A program made the position numbers and the translations under genes. DNA of 64,000 bases from Tersicoccus solisilvae (GTDB lineage Bacteria; Actinomycetota; Actinomycetes; Actinomycetales; Micrococcaceae), in NCBI RefSeq assembly GCF_014643255.1, contig NZ_BMJI01000006.1, forward strand, positions 104,936-168,935, given 5' to 3'. A model generated the notes under the pieces. The model was given only the letters and a program-made list of their open reading frames with translations, ran no database searches and was not told the DNA's origin. Below, in pieces: positions 17,477-32,971 of the stretch; position 1 is the first letter of the stretch; each line of letters opens with the position of its first letter.

Positions 17477-18985
17477 TCAGGACGGCTGGTCCCCCGGGGC
17501 GCCGGAGGTGGCCGGCCACGGCCCGAGCGGTTCCTTCTTGCGGGCGCTGCCCTCGAGCACCTTGCCGGAGTCGCCGCGGTCGCCGACCTTGTGCACCTTC
17601 AGCGAGTTGGTGGTGCCGACCTGTCCGGGAGGCGAACCGGCGGCGATGACGACGAGGTCGTCGATCTCCACCAGCCGGTTCTCCTGCAGGAACGTGTCGA
17701 CGAACTCGGTCATCTGGTCCGTGTGCTCGACCGTCTCCGAGTACACCGGCTGCAGGCCCCAGGCCAGGCACAGCTGGTTGCGCACGTGCTCGATCGGGGT
17801 GAACGCGAACACCAGCTTGCTCGGCCGCAGCCGGGACAGCCGCCGGGCGGAGTCACCGGACTGCGTGAACGTGCAGAGGTACTTGGCGTCGAGCATGTCG
17901 CCGATCTCGACGGCGGCACGGGTGATCGCGCCGCCTCGCGTCTTGGGCTTGGTGCCCAGCGGCGGGATGTAGCCGAGACCGCCCTGCTCGGTGGTCTCGA
18001 TGATCCGCGCCATGGTGCGGATCGTCTCGATCGGGTACTTGCCGACGCTGGTCTCGCCGGAGAGCATGACCGCGTCCGCGCCGTCGAGCACCGCGTTGGC
18101 GCAGTCGGACGCCTCGGCGCGGGTCGGGCGGGGGCTGTCGATCATGGACTCGAGCACCTGGGTGGCCACGATCACCGGCTTGGCCCAGCGGCGGGCGAGC
18201 TCGACGGCCTTCTTCTGCACCAGCGGCACCTGCTCGAGCGGCAGCTCGACGCCGAGGTCGCCACGGGCGACCATGATGGCGTCGAAGGCGTCGATGATGG
18301 CGTGCAGGTTCTCGACGGCCTGCGGCTTCTCGATCTTGGCGACGACGGGGGCGCGGCGGCCCTCCTCGTCCATGATCTCGTGCACCCGGCGGACGTCCTC
18401 GGCGTTGCGCACGAAGGACAGGGCGATGATGTCGACGCCCTGCCGGATGGCCCAGCGCAGGTCGTCCTCGTCCTTCTCGCTCAGCGCGGGGACGTTGACG
18501 GCGACGCCGGGCAGGTTGATGCCCTTGTTGTTGGACACCGCGCCGGGGACGACGACCACGGTCTGCACCTCGGTGGCACCGACGGACGTCGCCTGCAGGA
18601 CGACCTTGCCGTCGTCGATCAGCAGGGTGTCCCCCGTGCGCACGTCCTGGGGCAGGCCCTTGAACGTCGTCGAGCAGATGTCCTTCGTGCCGGGCACGTC
18701 CTCGGTGGTGATGGTGAAGGTGTCCCCCACCGCGAGCTGGTGCGGGCCGTCCTCGAACCGGCCCAGCCGGATCTTCGGGCCCTGCAGGTCGGCGAGGATG
18801 CCCACGGGCTGGCCCAGCTCCTCGGCGGCACGCCGGATGTTCTCGTAGTTGCTGGCGTGCACCGCGTGGTCGCCGTGGCTCATGTTCAGCCGGGCGACGT
18901 TCATGCCCGCTTCGAGGGCGGCCTTCGCCTGGGCGTAGTCCTCGAGCGCCGGCCCGAACGTGGCGACGATCTTTGCTCTTCTCAT
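17477..18985 (-). CDS. pyk: Pyruvate kinase
   Basis: Converts phosphoenolpyruvate and ADP to pyruvate and ATP at the end of glycolysis. The 502-residue protein starts with RRAKIVATFGPAL and has the ADP/metal-binding MNMSHGDH-type motif (ARLNMSHGDH), the PEP-binding signature MVARGDLGVELPLEQVPLVQ and GADAVMLSGETSVGKYP. A full C-terminal allosteric domain follows. The ATG is preceded at 7 bases by TAGGCT without a Shine-Dalgarno, suggesting a leaderless transcript. The gene shares its orientation with gltD upstream but is separated from it by 136 bp. A PEP synthase at 49.8-52.2 kb catalyses the opposite conversion. Confidence 0.97.
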   Translation of the reverse strand: MRRAKIVATFGPALEDYAQAKAALEAGMNVARLNMSHGDHAVHASNYENIRRAAEELGQPVGILADLQGPKIRLGRFEDGPHQLAVGDTFTITTEDVPGTKDICSTTFKGLPQDVRTGDTLLIDDGKVVLQATSVGATEVQTVVVVPGAVSNNKGINLPGVAVNVPALSEKDEDDLRWAIRQGVDIIALSFVRNAEDVRRVHEIMDEEGRRAPVVAKIEKPQAVENLHAIIDAFDAIMVARGDLGVELPLEQVPLVQKKAVELARRWAKPVIVATQVLESMIDSPRPTRAEASDCANAVLDGADAVMLSGETSVGKYPIETIRTMARIIETTEQGGLGYIPPLGTKPKTRGGAITRAAVEIGDMLDAKYLCTFTQSGDSARRLSRLRPSKLVFAFTPIEHVRNQLCLAWGLQPVYSETVEHTDQMTEFVDTFLQENRLVEIDDLVVIAAGSPPGQVGTTNSLKVHKVGDRGDSGKVLEGSARKKEPLGPWPATSGAPGDQPS

Positions 18986-18992
18986 GTGTCCT

Positions 18993-18998
18993 AGCCTA
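18993..18998 (-). promoter_or_regulatory. Putative leaderless -10 box of pyk
   Basis: TAGGCT on the minus strand ends 7 bases before the pyk ATG. No Shine-Dalgarno lies between. Confidence 0.5.
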
Positions 18999-19121
18999 GT
19001 GATCGGATGCCCGCGGACGACCGTCCACGGGGGTGTGCTTCGTGACGGGCGGCCGTCCGGTCGGTGACGCCGAGACGAACGCCGAGCCTGCCGGATGGCC
19101 CCAGCCGAGGGTCCGCCGCCG

Positions 19122-20580
19122 TCAGAACGGCAGCAGGTCGATGGGCCGGTCCGAGGGTGCCACCGGCGCGGGCAGCCGGGTGCTGCCCCGCAGGTAGGTG
19201 TCCACGGCGGCGGCGCACGCGCGGCCCTCCGCGATGGCCCACACGATCAGGGACTGGCCGCGGCCCGCGTCGCCGGCGGCGAACACCCCGTCGACGTTGG
19301 TCATGTAGTAGCCGTCGCGGGCGATGGTGCGCCCGCCGTCCAGCTCGGTCTCCAGCTGCGCGGTCAGCGTCTGCGTCTCCGGACCGGTGAAACCGAGCGC
19401 CAGCAGCACGAGGTCCGCCGGGATCTCGCGCTCCGTGCCCGGCTTGGGCACGCGGCTGCCGTCGCGGTACTCCGTCTCGGCGACGCGCAGCGCCCGGACC
19501 CGGCCCTCGTCGTCGCCGACGAACTCGACCGTCGACGCGAGGTAGGTCCGTTCGCCGCCCTCCTCGTGAGCGGAGGCCACCTCGAACAGGGTGGGGAACA
19601 TCGGCCACGGCTGGTGCTCGGCGCGCTCCTCCGAGGGCCGCTTGCCGATCGCCAGCGTGGTCACCGAGGCGGCCTTCTGCCGGTGGGCGGTGCCGATGCA
19701 GTCCGCTCCGGTGTCGCCGCCGCCGAGGATGACGACGTGCTTGCCCGCGGCGTCGATCGCCTCGTCCACGCGCTGGCCGGCGACGATGCGGTTCTGCGGC
19801 ACCAGGTAGTCCATGGCGAAGTGCACGCCGGCCAGGTCCCGGCCCGGGATCGGCAGGTCGCGGGGTACGGTGGCGCCGGTGGCGAGCACGACGGCGTCGT
19901 ACCGGCGGCGCAGCGCACTGAAGGAGATGTCCTTGCCGATGGTCACGCCCGGGCGGAACCGGGTGCCCTCCGCCTCCATCTGCGCCAGGCGCCGCTGCAG
20001 GTGCACCTTCTCCATCTTGAAGTCGGGGATCCCGTAGCGCAGCAGGCCGCCGATCTCGTCGTCACGCTCGTACACGGCGACGGTGTGTCCGGCGCGGGTC
20101 AGCTGCTGCGCGGCGGCCAGACCCGCGGGCCCGGAGCCGACGACCGCGACCGTCTGGTGGGTGACGCGGGTGGGGATCACCGGCTCGACCCAGTCGTGGT
20201 CGAACGCCTCGTCGATGATCGAGACCTCGATCTGCTTGATCGTCACGGCGGGCTGGTTGATGCCGAGCACGCAGGACGCCTCGCACGGCGCGGGGCACAG
20301 CCGCCCGGTGAACTCCGGGAAGTTGTTGGTCGCGTGCAGGCGCTCGATGGCCTCGCGCGGCCGGTCCCGCCACATCAGGTCGTTCCACTCGGGGATCAGG
20401 TTGCCCAGCGGGCACCCCTGGTGGCAGAACGGCACACCGCAGTCCATGCAGCGGCCGGCCTGCGCCTGCAGGACGCCCTTCTCCTGCCGCTCGTACACCT
20501 CGTTCCAGTCCATGATGCGCACGGGCACGGGCCGGCGCGGCTGGGTCTGGCGGTCGCGGGTCTTGAGGAAGCCGCGGGGA

Positions 20581-20588
<8 letters not shown>
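19122..20588 (-). CDS. gltD: Glutamate synthase small (beta) subunit
   Basis: The NADPH-oxidising flavoprotein subunit of glutamate synthase, passing electrons to GltB. The 488-residue protein has the expected length. Cysteines for two [4Fe-4S] clusters lie in the N-terminal domain: [13 protein letters not shown] (C47, C50, C55, C59) and CPAPCEASC (C98, C102, C106). An FAD-binding [15 protein letters not shown] and a second dinucleotide site [15 protein letters not shown] follow, ending in [20 protein letters not shown]. The ATG overlaps the end of gltB by 8 bp, so the two subunits are translationally coupled. Confidence 0.96.
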
Positions 20589-25386
<4,798 letters not shown>

Positions 25387-25581
25387 GGCGTGTCCTTCCC
25401 AGGATGAAGCGTGAGGGGACGACGCTGGCCCCGGGAGCGCACCAGGTGCGCGGGTGTGAACGGCGCGGCCCGCCCGGGTGTGATCCGGATCGGGAGGCGG
25501 CACTGACGTCGGAGACCGGGGGTGTCCCGGGACCGCGGACGGGTGCTGCTGCGCTTGTGCGCGCTCGAGCGCGGCGCCTCG

Positions 25582-26604
25582 TCAGGAACGACGTCGTTCC
25601 TCGGCGGCCGCGGGCTCCTCGCTCTCCGTGCGTTCGAGAGTAGCACGGTGATCGGCGTCGTCGGGACGGACCGCCGGGCTGTCGTCGTCCGCAGTTCGGT
25701 CGCGATTGTCCACATCGTGGTCAATCGCGCGACCGTCTGCGAGCGCGCGCTCTCCTGCCGGCAGCCGCCGTCGAGCCCCCAGGACGAGGAACATCACCAC
25801 GGCGACGGCGAACACGAGGATGGAGGTCCAGACGTTCAGCCGGACGCCGAGGATCAGCTCCGCGTCGTCGATCCGCAGTGCCTCGATCCAGACCCGGCCG
25901 AGCGTGTAGATGGCCGCGTACAGCCAGAACACCCGGCCGCCGCGCAGCCGGAACCGGCGGTCGGCCCAGAGCAGCACGGCCACCCCGGCGAGATTCCACA
26001 GCAGTTCGTAGAGGAACGTGGGGTGGAACAGGGTGCCCGGCGGGTACTGGGCCGGGAACGTCGGACTGGACGGATCGATCTGCAGGCCCCACGGCAGTGT
26101 GGTGGGACCGCCGAACAGCTCCTGATTGAACCAGTTGCCGAGCCGGCCCACGGCCTGGGCGAGCAGCAGCCCGGGAGCGGCGGCGTCGGCGAACACCATG
26201 ATGTTCGCCCGCGCCCGCCGAGCGCCGATCCAGGCGCCGACGAAGCCGAGCAGCACGGCACCCCAGATGCCCAGGCCACCACGCCACACCTGGGGGATCA
26301 GCGAGAGGTCGCCGGTGCCGTCGAAGCCGGGGCCGAAGTAGGCGTCCGGGGAGGAGAAGACGTGGTAGAGCCGGCCGCCGATGATGCCGAAGGGGATGGC
26401 CCACACGGCGATCGACCACAGCGAGTCGTCGTCCCCGCCGCGCGCCGTCCAGCGTCGCCGGGTGAGCAGCAGCCCGACGACGATACCGGCCAGGATGCAC
26501 AGCGCGTAGGCCTTGATGCTGAGCGGACCGATCTCGAATCCGGACCACGAGGGGCTGGGGATGCTCGCCACCACCGTGGTGGCCGGCCCGGTCACAGCGT
26601 TCAC
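25582..26604 (-). CDS. lgt: Prolipoprotein diacylglyceryl transferase
   Basis: Transfers diacylglycerol from phosphatidylglycerol to the lipobox cysteine of prelipoproteins in the cytoplasmic membrane. The 340-residue protein has seven or so membrane segments and the family signature around GGRLYHVFSS and AQAVGRLGNWFNQELFGGPT (the Lgt motif with Arg, Asn and Glu). It also keeps the periplasmic HPTFLYELLWNL and C-terminal RVWIEALRIDD. A charged cytoplasmic tail of about 50 residues follows. The GTG start at 26604 overlaps the trpA stop (GTGA). Placement directly after trpA is conserved in actinobacteria. Confidence 0.95.
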   Translation of the reverse strand: MNAVTGPATTVVASIPSPSWSGFEIGPLSIKAYALCILAGIVVGLLLTRRRWTARGGDDDSLWSIAVWAIPFGIIGGRLYHVFSSPDAYFGPGFDGTGDLSLIPQVWRGGLGIWGAVLLGFVGAWIGARRARANIMVFADAAAPGLLLAQAVGRLGNWFNQELFGGPTTLPWGLQIDPSSPTFPAQYPPGTLFHPTFLYELLWNLAGVAVLLWADRRFRLRGGRVFWLYAAIYTLGRVWIEALRIDDAELILGVRLNVWTSILVFAVAVVMFLVLGARRRLPAGERALADGRAIDHDVDNRDRTADDDSPAVRPDDADHRATLERTESEEPAAAEERRRS

Positions 26605-27431
26605 GCGCGCGTGCCGCGGTCGTCGCCGGTGCCCGTGGGGGTACCACGGCGCAGGGAGGCGGCCAGCTCGCCGACGGCGGCCGGGCCGCCGTCGCGCAGG
26701 GCGGCGACCAGCGCGCTGCCGACGATGACGCCGTCGGCGTACGCGGCGATCTCGGCGACCTGCCCGGGCGTGGAGACACCCAGGCCCACGCAGACGCGCT
26801 CGGCGCCGGCCTCGCGGGAGCCGCTGACGACGGCCTCGGCCGCATCGCTGACGGCGGCGCGCGCGCCGGTGACCCCCATGATGGAGACCCCGTACACGAA
26901 CCCGCGACTGGCCCGCGCGATCATCGCGAGCCGCTCCGGGCTCGACGAGGGGGCGGCCAGGAACACGCGGTCCAGGCCGTACCGGTCGGACGCGGCGAAC
27001 CACTCGGCCGCCTCGTCGGGGGTGAGGTCCGGGGTGATCAGGCCCGCACCGCCGGCCTCGGCGAGCCGGCGGGCGAACTCGTCCACGCCCATCCGCCTGA
27101 CCAGGTTCCAGTAGGTCATCACGAGCACGGCGGCCCCGGTGCGCTCGGTGACCGCGCGGACGACGTCGAACACCTCGGCCACCCGGAAGCCACCGGCCAG
27201 GGCGGCGGTGGTGGCGGCCTGGATGACGGGACCGTCCATCACCGGGTCCGAGTACGGGATGCCGATCTCGATGACGTCGGCGCCGTTCTCGGCCAACGCG
27301 ACGGCCGCCTCGATGCTCGTGGCCAGGTCCGGGTACCCCGCGGGCAGGTAGCCGATCAGCGCGGCCCGGCCCTCGGCGCGGGCGGCGTCGATCGCCGCGG
27401 CCGCCCCCGAGGCGGTCGATGTGGTGCTCAC
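26601..27431 (-). CDS. trpA: Tryptophan synthase alpha chain
   Basis: Cleaves indole-3-glycerol phosphate to indole and glyceraldehyde 3-phosphate; indole is channelled to TrpB. The 276-residue TIM barrel has the family motif [39 protein letters not shown], of which the [10 protein letters not shown] core carries the catalytic Glu. [11 protein letters not shown] with the second catalytic Asp region and the phosphate-binding [13 protein letters not shown] also follow. The start is GTG 27431 overlapping the trpB stop (GTGA), and the end overlaps lgt. Confidence 0.96.
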   Translation of the reverse strand: MSTTSTASGAAAAIDAARAEGRAALIGYLPAGYPDLATSIEAAVALAENGADVIEIGIPYSDPVMDGPVIQAATTAALAGGFRVAEVFDVVRAVTERTGAAVLVMTYWNLVRRMGVDEFARRLAEAGGAGLITPDLTPDEAAEWFAASDRYGLDRVFLAAPSSSPERLAMIARASRGFVYGVSIMGVTGARAAVSDAAEAVVSGSREAGAERVCVGLGVSTPGQVAEIAAYADGVIVGSALVAALRDGGPAAVGELAASLRRGTPTGTGDDRGTRA

Positions 27432-28759
27432 AGCTGCTCCCCTTCCTCGCCGATCTCCTGCTCCGCGCTGTTCTCGTCCAGCAGGTCGAACCACTCGGCG
27501 GCGGTGGCCACGTCCTTGTCCCCGCGACCGGAGAGGGAGACGACGATGACCTTCTCCCGCGCGGCGGCCGCGTCGACCGCCGCCCAGCGCTGGCCGACCT
27601 TGACGGTGCCGGCCAGGGCGTGCGCGGACTCGATGGCGGGAATGATGCCCTCGGTGCGGCACAGCAGCCGGAACGCGTCCATGGCCTCGGCGTCGGTGAT
27701 CGGCTCGTAGGCGACCCGCCCGACGTCGTTCAGGAAGGAGTGCTCCGGGCCGACGCCCGGGTAGTCCAGGCCGGCGGAGATCGAGTGCGACTCGACCGTC
27801 TGCCCGTCCTCGTCCTGCATCAGGTAGGTGTTGGCGCCGTGCAGCACGCCCGGCCGGCCCAGCGTGATGGTCGCGGCGTGGCGGCCGGTCTCGACGCCGT
27901 CGCCGCCGGCCTCGAAACCGTACAGTTCCACGGTCGAGTCGTCGAGGAAACCGTGGAAGATGCCGATGGCGTTGGATCCGCCGCCGATGCAGGCAGTGAC
28001 CGCGTCGGGCAGCCGGCCGGTCTGCTCGAGGATCTGCTCGCGGGCCTCCTCCCCGATCACCTCGTGGAAGTACCGGACCATGGCCGGGAACGGGTGTCCG
28101 CCCGCGGCCGTGCCGAGGACGTAGTGGGTGCTGTCCACGTTGGCCACCCAGTCGCGCAGGGCCTCGTTGATGGCGTCCTTGAGGGTCTGGGAGCCGGTGG
28201 TGACGGGCACGACGGTGGCGCCCAGCAGGTTCATCCGGGCCACGTTCAGCGCCTGCCGGCGGGTGTCCTCGGCGCCCATGTAGACGACGCACTCCATGCC
28301 GAACAGGGCCGCGGCCGTGGCGCTGGCGACGCCGTGCTGGCCCGCGCCGGTCTCGGCGATCAGCCGGGTCTTGCCCATCCGGGCGGCGAGCAGCGCCTGG
28401 CCGAGCACGTTGTTGATCTTGTGGCTGCCCGTGTGGTTGAGGTCCTCGCGCTTGAGGAACACCCGGGCGCCGACGTGCGCGGAGAACCGCTTGGCCTCGG
28501 TCAGCAGCGACGGACGGCCGGAGTAGTTCCGGTTCAGGTCCTTGACCTGCGCGATGAAGTCGGGGTCCGCCTTCGCCTTCTCGAACGTGTCGGTCAGTTC
28601 GTCCATGGCGGCGATCAGCGACTCGGGCATCCAGCGTCCGCCGTAGTCCCCGAAGTAGGGGCCGGGGGCGTGCCGCAGGCTGCCGGCCAGGAACGGGTCG
28701 GCCAGGTCGACGTCCGCGGCCGTCGCGATGGGGGTCTGCTGCGGGGTGGGTTCGGTCAT
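27428..28759 (-). CDS. trpB: Tryptophan synthase beta chain
   Basis: A PLP enzyme that condenses indole with serine to give tryptophan. The 443-residue product has [15 protein letters not shown], the PLP-lysine motif [15 protein letters not shown], the [14 protein letters not shown] loop and the glycine-rich phosphate site [15 protein letters not shown]. The N-terminal 20 residues are variable. The ATG overlaps the trpC stop (ATGA). Confidence 0.97.
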   Translation of the reverse strand: MTEPTPQQTPIATAADVDLADPFLAGSLRHAPGPYFGDYGGRWMPESLIAAMDELTDTFEKAKADPDFIAQVKDLNRNYSGRPSLLTEAKRFSAHVGARVFLKREDLNHTGSHKINNVLGQALLAARMGKTRLIAETGAGQHGVASATAAALFGMECVVYMGAEDTRRQALNVARMNLLGATVVPVTTGSQTLKDAINEALRDWVANVDSTHYVLGTAAGGHPFPAMVRYFHEVIGEEAREQILEQTGRLPDAVTACIGGGSNAIGIFHGFLDDSTVELYGFEAGGDGVETGRHAATITLGRPGVLHGANTYLMQDEDGQTVESHSISAGLDYPGVGPEHSFLNDVGRVAYEPITDAEAMDAFRLLCRTEGIIPAIESAHALAGTVKVGQRWAAVDAAAAREKVIVVSLSGRGDKDVATAAEWFDLLDENSAEQEIGEEGEQL

Positions 28760-29649
28760 CGTGTCTGCTCGGTCTCGGTCGGCGTGGATGCGGTGGCGTG
28801 GGGTGCGGTCGCCGGGACTCGTTCCGCCTGGGCGGCGGTGCCGGCGGCGGCGAAGCGGCGGACGGTGTCGGCGGGGTCGGCCCCCGCGCCCAGGCTGCTG
28901 CGCACCAGCGCCTCACCCACGAGCACGGCGTCGGCGCCGGCGGCCGCGTAACCGGCGACCTCGTCGGCGGTCACGACGCCCGACTCGGCGACGGCCACGA
29001 CGTCGCCGGGGATCATCTCGGCCAGCGGGGCGAAGACGCCGGGATCGACGTCGAGCGTCTTGAGGTTGCGCGTGTTGACGCCGACGATGCGGGCACCGGC
29101 GTCGAGGGCGCGCTCCAGCTCGGCGGCGGTGTGGGACTCGACGAGGGCGTTCATGCCGAGCTCGTGGGTCAGGGCCAGGTAGTCGACCAGCGTCGGCTGG
29201 TCCAGGGCGGCGACGATGAGCAGCACCAGGTCGGCGCCGTGGGCGCGGGCCTCGTGGATCTGGTAGGGGTCGACCGTGAAGTCCTTGCGCAGCACCGGGA
29301 TGGACACGGCGGCGCGGACGGCGTCGAGGTCGGCGAGGGAACCCCGGAAGCGGCGCTGCTCGGTGAGCACGCTGATCGCCGCCGCACCGCCCGCCTCGTA
29401 GGCGGCCGCCAGCGACGCGGGGTCGTCGATCGCGGCCAGGTCGCCCTTCGAGGGGCTGGCCCGCTTGACCTCGGTGATCAGCCGGAGCCGGCGGTCGGCG
29501 CCGACGACGCCGCCGCCGAGCGCGGCGAACGCGTCGCGGGCCGGCAGCGCCACGGCGGCGGCCTCCGCCACGGCGGCGTCACCGATCTCCCGACGGCGCG
29601 CGCTCAGGTCTTCGCGGACCCCGTCGATGATGTCGTCGAGGACGCTCAC
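28756..29649 (-). CDS. trpC: Indole-3-glycerol phosphate synthase
   Basis: Converts CdRP to indole-3-glycerol phosphate. A 297-residue stand-alone TIM barrel (no TrpF fusion). Active-site signatures are [51 protein letters not shown] (catalytic Lys), [29 protein letters not shown] and [17 protein letters not shown] 29649 ([14 protein letters not shown]) overlaps the stop of the upstream small membrane gene. The 30-residue C-terminal tail is Thr/Ala-rich and not conserved. Confidence 0.96.
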   Translation of the reverse strand: MSVLDDIIDGVREDLSARRREIGDAAVAEAAAVALPARDAFAALGGGVVGADRRLRLITEVKRASPSKGDLAAIDDPASLAAAYEAGGAAAISVLTEQRRFRGSLADLDAVRAAVSIPVLRKDFTVDPYQIHEARAHGADLVLLIVAALDQPTLVDYLALTHELGMNALVESHTAAELERALDAGARIVGVNTRNLKTLDVDPGVFAPLAEMIPGDVVAVAESGVVTADEVAGYAAAGADAVLVGEALVRSSLGAGADPADTVRRFAAAGTAAQAERVPATAPHATASTPTETEQTR

Positions 29650-29945
29650 GCGTGGTGGCTCTTGACCTTGTCGCCCCCCACGCCGTATCCGGCGCGGCGA
29701 AGGACCCAGCCCGCGACGAGGCCGAGGGCGATGATGACGACGCCGACGACGAAGAAGGGCACATTGGCGAAGACGAAGGCCACGCAGCCCACGAGCACGC
29801 CGAGGGCCATCACGCCGACGCACGTCCAGGCGGCGGGGCTGTTGCCGTGGCCGACGGGCAGCAGGTCGGCCTTGCGGTCGGGGGCGTTGGCCTCGTCCCC
29901 GACGGGCTGGTCCTCGTGCTGGCCCTGCTGCGTTCCGGTGCTCAT
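29646..29945 (-). CDS. Small trp-operon membrane protein with HGNSPAAW motif
   Basis: A 99-residue protein with a polar N-terminus (about 50 residues), the conserved motif [14 protein letters not shown] leading into a first membrane helix, a second helix ([19 protein letters not shown]) and a basic C-terminus ending HHA. Proteins with this motif are a recurrent member of actinobacterial trp operons (I believe the DUF6704 family), function unknown. ATG 29945 was chosen over an upstream in-frame ATG because it begins the conserved part. It is coupled to trpC by GTGA. Confidence 0.8.
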   Translation of the reverse strand: MSTGTQQGQHEDQPVGDEANAPDRKADLLPVGHGNSPAAWTCVGVMALGVLVGCVAFVFANVPFFVVGVVIIALGLVAGWVLRRAGYGVGGDKVKSHHA

Positions 29946-30067
29946 CGGCGGTGTCCTCTCGTCTGGTGCTCGGGCGCGGTGCGTCGCGTCCATTCTGCCA
30001 CTGGCGCGCCACCGTTCCGGTGCCGTGGCGCTCGGGTGACCCGCCTCACCGGGCGGGCGCCGGGTGC

Positions 30068-30736
30068 CTAGGCGGTGGGATCCTGCCCGCGGGTCAGGCT
30101 GTCCCAGCTGTCGATGTCGTCCCCGTGGCCGCTCGCGGCGGTCCGCCGCGCCTCATCGGAGGTGTCGACGGGGGCGGCCGGCCCGTCGTCGGGGGCCGTC
30201 GCCGGTGTCTCGAACCGGCGGGCCGCATCCCATCGGGGACCGGCCATGAGAACGAGGATGCCGCAGGCCGCGAGCAGGACCGCGGCGACGACGGCGACGG
30301 TCACCCAGCCGGTCACGCTCGCGCTGATGGTCCCGCCGGTGACGCCCGACCGAGCGGCGATCTGCCCGTTCGCGGCGGCCCCCGGGTCGGCCAGCACGGC
30401 GACGGCGGCGAGGGCGCAGCCGATGCCGGCGAGGACGATGATGGCGGCGACGACGATGCGGGCGATGCGCCCGGCGATGCTGATCGCGAGCGCGCCGGCG
30501 AGGGCGACCAGGGCGAGCGCCGTCACCGAGCGCGCCGCGTCGGAGCCGTTGACCGCGGCCTCGATGCTGCGCACGGTGCCGGAGGTGAGGGTGGCGTGCA
30601 CCCAGGTCTGCGTGGTGGTCACGAACACGACGGCCGCGGCGAGCACGGTGAGCAGCACCGTGCGGGCGCGCGTGATCCGGGGACGGCCCGCGCCGCGCGT
30701 CCCGGCGGGGCCGGCGGGGCCTCCGGCGGCCGTCAT
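30068..30736 (-). CDS. Trp-biosynthesis-associated membrane protein
   Basis: A 222-residue protein with about four transmembrane helices (from residue 25) and a conserved WVHATLTSGTV-type extracellular segment after the first helix. This matches the actinobacterial family found between trpE and trpC (TIGR02234). The C-terminal 55 residues are polar and acidic. The ATG overlaps the trpE stop (ATGA), so it is translated together with anthranilate synthase. Its role is not established; a membrane role linked to tryptophan or its precursors is only inferred from position. Confidence 0.85.
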   Translation of the reverse strand: MTAAGGPAGPAGTRGAGRPRITRARTVLLTVLAAAVVFVTTTQTWVHATLTSGTVRSIEAAVNGSDAARSVTALALVALAGALAISIAGRIARIVVAAIIVLAGIGCALAAVAVLADPGAAANGQIAARSGVTGGTISASVTGWVTVAVVAAVLLAACGILVLMAGPRWDAARRFETPATAPDDGPAAPVDTSDEARRTAASGHGDDIDSWDSLTRGQDPTA

Positions 30737-32412
30737 CGGCGCTCCCCCGGTCCCGTGCCGGCACGGTCGGCGCCGGCGTCGTCCTCGGAGCGCTCGAACC
30801 GGGCCGCCATCCGGTGGCCGGCGACGTGCCGGTCCGCCCGTTCCCGCGCGTCCAGCCAGGCGTGGTCGACCTCGCGCAGCCGGGAGGCGAGCAGCACGGC
30901 GCGCATCGGGGCGGCCGCCTTGTTGACGGACTCCTGGGCCTCCGTCGCCGGGTCGGAGTCCGCGACGATGCCGCCGCCGGCCTGCACCCAGGCCTTGCCG
31001 TCGCGCAGCAGGGCGGTGCGGATGGTGATGGCCATGTCCATGTCGCCGGCGAAGTCGAGGTAGCCGGCGACGCCGCCGTAGGCGCCGCGGCGGTGCGGCT
31101 CCAGCTCGTCGAGCAGCCGCATCGCCCGCGGCTTGGGGGCGCCGGAGAGGGTGCCCGCGGGGAAGGTCGCGGCGAGGACGTCGTACGCGGAGGCACCGGG
31201 CCGGAGCCGGCCCATCACGGTGGAGACGAGGTGCATGATGTGGCTGAACCGCTCGATCTGCATGAACTCGGTGACGTCGACCGTACCGGGCACGCAGACC
31301 TTCGAGATGTCGTTGCGGGAGAGGTCGACGAGCATCAGGTGTTCGGAGCGCTCCTTCTCGTCGGCCAGCAACTCCTCGGCGAGGGCGTGGTCCTCCTCGG
31401 CGGTGGCGCCGCGGGGCCGGGAGCCGGCGATCGGGTGGGTGATCACGGTGTCGCCCTCGACCTTGACCAGGGACTCCGGCGACGAACCGACGATCGCGTA
31501 GTCCCGCCCGTCCGCGTCCTGCAGCCGGAACAGGTACATGTAGGGGCTCGGGTTGGTGCGGCGCAGGACGCGGTAGACGTCCAGCGGGGACGCGGCGCAG
31601 TCCGCCTCGAACCGTCGGGAGATGACGACCTGGAACACCTCGCCGTCGACGATGGCACGCTTGCCGTGCTCGATCGCGGCCAGGTACCGCTCCTCCGGCC
31701 ACGACTGGCGGACGTGCGCGGCGACGTCGACGTCGTCGGTCCCGTCCGGGCCGGGCTCCATGACGCGCACCGGGTCCACCGGGTGAGGTTCGGCGAGGGT
31801 CCGCAGCATGGCGTGGACACGGTCGACGGCGTCGTGCCACGCCTCGTCGACGCGGGCGTCGGTGCCGTCGAAGTTGATCGCGTTGGCGATCAGCCAGACG
31901 GTGCCCTCCTTGTTGTCGTGCACGGCGACGTCCGAAACCAGGCTCATCGCGAGCTCGGGCAGTTGCAGGTCGTCCTCGGGCGGACTGGTCAGCTTCTCCC
32001 AGTGCCGCACGGACTCCCAGCCGATGAAGCCGACCATGCCGCTGGTGAGCGGGGGAAGCCCGTCGAACCGGTCGGTGCGCAGGGCGTCCACGGTGTCGCG
32101 GAGGGCGACGACGGGGTCGCCGTCGGTCGGGACGCCGAGCGGTGGGGTGCCGAGCCAGTGCGCCCGGCCGTCCTTCGTCGTCAGGGTGGCGCGGGCGTTG
32201 ACGCCGATGAAGGAGTAACGCGACCAGAGGCCGCCGACGGCGGCGGACTCCAGCAGGAAGGTGGCCGGCCGGTCCCCCGCGAGCCGCTGGTACAGGCTGA
32301 CCGGGGTCACGCCGTCGGCGATGACGCGGACGCGGACGGGGATCACCCGCCGGTGGGCGGCGAGCTCGCGGAACTCCTCGAGGGTGGGGGTGACGACGCC
32401 GAACGCGGCCAT
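30733..32412 (-). CDS. trpE: Anthranilate synthase component I
   Basis: Makes anthranilate from chorismate with ammonia from TrpG, the committed step to tryptophan. The 559-residue protein has the N-terminal regulatory domain with the LLESA motif (TFLLESAAVGGLWSRYSFIG) that binds tryptophan for feedback inhibition. The chorismate-binding domain follows (NPSPYMYLFRL; SSPESLVKV; HPIAGSRPRG; MLVDLSRND; FPAGTLSGAPKPRAM; QAGGGIVADSDP). No glutaminase trpG or trpD is in this operon. It lies 76 bp downstream of hisI in the same direction; no Trp-rich leader peptide is present in that gap. Confidence 0.97.
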   Translation of the reverse strand: MAAFGVVTPTLEEFRELAAHRRVIPVRVRVIADGVTPVSLYQRLAGDRPATFLLESAAVGGLWSRYSFIGVNARATLTTKDGRAHWLGTPPLGVPTDGDPVVALRDTVDALRTDRFDGLPPLTSGMVGFIGWESVRHWEKLTSPPEDDLQLPELAMSLVSDVAVHDNKEGTVWLIANAINFDGTDARVDEAWHDAVDRVHAMLRTLAEPHPVDPVRVMEPGPDGTDDVDVAAHVRQSWPEERYLAAIEHGKRAIVDGEVFQVVISRRFEADCAASPLDVYRVLRRTNPSPYMYLFRLQDADGRDYAIVGSSPESLVKVEGDTVITHPIAGSRPRGATAEEDHALAEELLADEKERSEHLMLVDLSRNDISKVCVPGTVDVTEFMQIERFSHIMHLVSTVMGRLRPGASAYDVLAATFPAGTLSGAPKPRAMRLLDELEPHRRGAYGGVAGYLDFAGDMDMAITIRTALLRDGKAWVQAGGGIVADSDPATEAQESVNKAAAPMRAVLLASRLREVDHAWLDARERADRHVAGHRMAARFERSEDDAGADRAGTGPGERR

Positions 32413-32488
32413 GAGCGGACGGGCTCCTTCCTTCGGGCGGGTCTCTCGGTGGTGCCCGGGTCGGCGGGCGGTGGCTGGATGCCTCGTG

Positions 32489-32890
32489 TCAGGGGCCGGT
32501 GACGGCGGCGAGGTCGCGCCCGTCGAAGCACGTGTGCGTGCCGGTGTGACAGGCGGCGCCGACCTGGTCGACGCTCACGAGCAGGGCATCGCCGTCGCAG
32601 TCCAGCGCCACGGACTTGACCCACTGGACGTGGCCGGACGTGTCGCCCTTGCGCCAGTACTCCTGCCGCGAGCGGGACCAGTAGGTGACCCGGCCGGTCG
32701 TGAGGGTGCGGCGCAGTGCCTCGTCATCCATCCAGCCCACCATCAGCACCTCGCGGGTGTCGTGCTGCTGGACCACCGCGGCGACCAGGCCGGCGGCGTC
32801 GCGCTTGAGGCGCTCGGCGACCGCGGGATCGAGCACGGTGTCGAGCACGGCGTCGAGCGTGCGGGAGGGATCAGCGGTGGTGGAGTCCAT
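32489..32890 (-). CDS. hisI: Phosphoribosyl-AMP cyclohydrolase
   Basis: Opens the purine ring of PR-AMP in the third step of histidine synthesis. The 133-residue enzyme has the metal-binding signatures [31 protein letters not shown] and a final [12 protein letters not shown] with the zinc cysteines. It lacks a HisE domain; hisE is a separate gene at 56.3 kb. A TAGACT box lies 9 bases before the ATG, so the message is nearly leaderless. hisF, usually adjacent, is 22 kb away across the accessory block. Confidence 0.96.
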   Translation of the reverse strand: MDSTTADPSRTLDAVLDTVLDPAVAERLKRDAAGLVAAVVQQHDTREVLMVGWMDDEALRRTLTTGRVTYWSRSRQEYWRKGDTSGHVQWVKSVALDCDGDALLVSVDQVGAACHTGTHTCFDGRDLAAVTGP

Positions 32891-32899
32891 GGCCGTCCC

Positions 32900-32905
32900 A
32901 GTCTA
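32900..32905 (-). promoter_or_regulatory. Putative -10 box of hisI-trp operon
   Basis: TAGACT on the minus strand ends 9 bases before the hisI ATG, with no Shine-Dalgarno. It would start the transcript reading hisI, trpE and onward. Confidence 0.45.
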
Positions 32906-32971
32906 CGGCGGCGCGGGCAACGGTACCGCGCGCCACCGAGATGGCCGCCCGCCAGACTGCTGACGACCGCG

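Noticed and set aside
32413..32488. Trp leader peptide or attenuator upstream of trpE
   Set aside because: The 76-bp gap has no short frame with consecutive Trp codons and no alternative hairpins.
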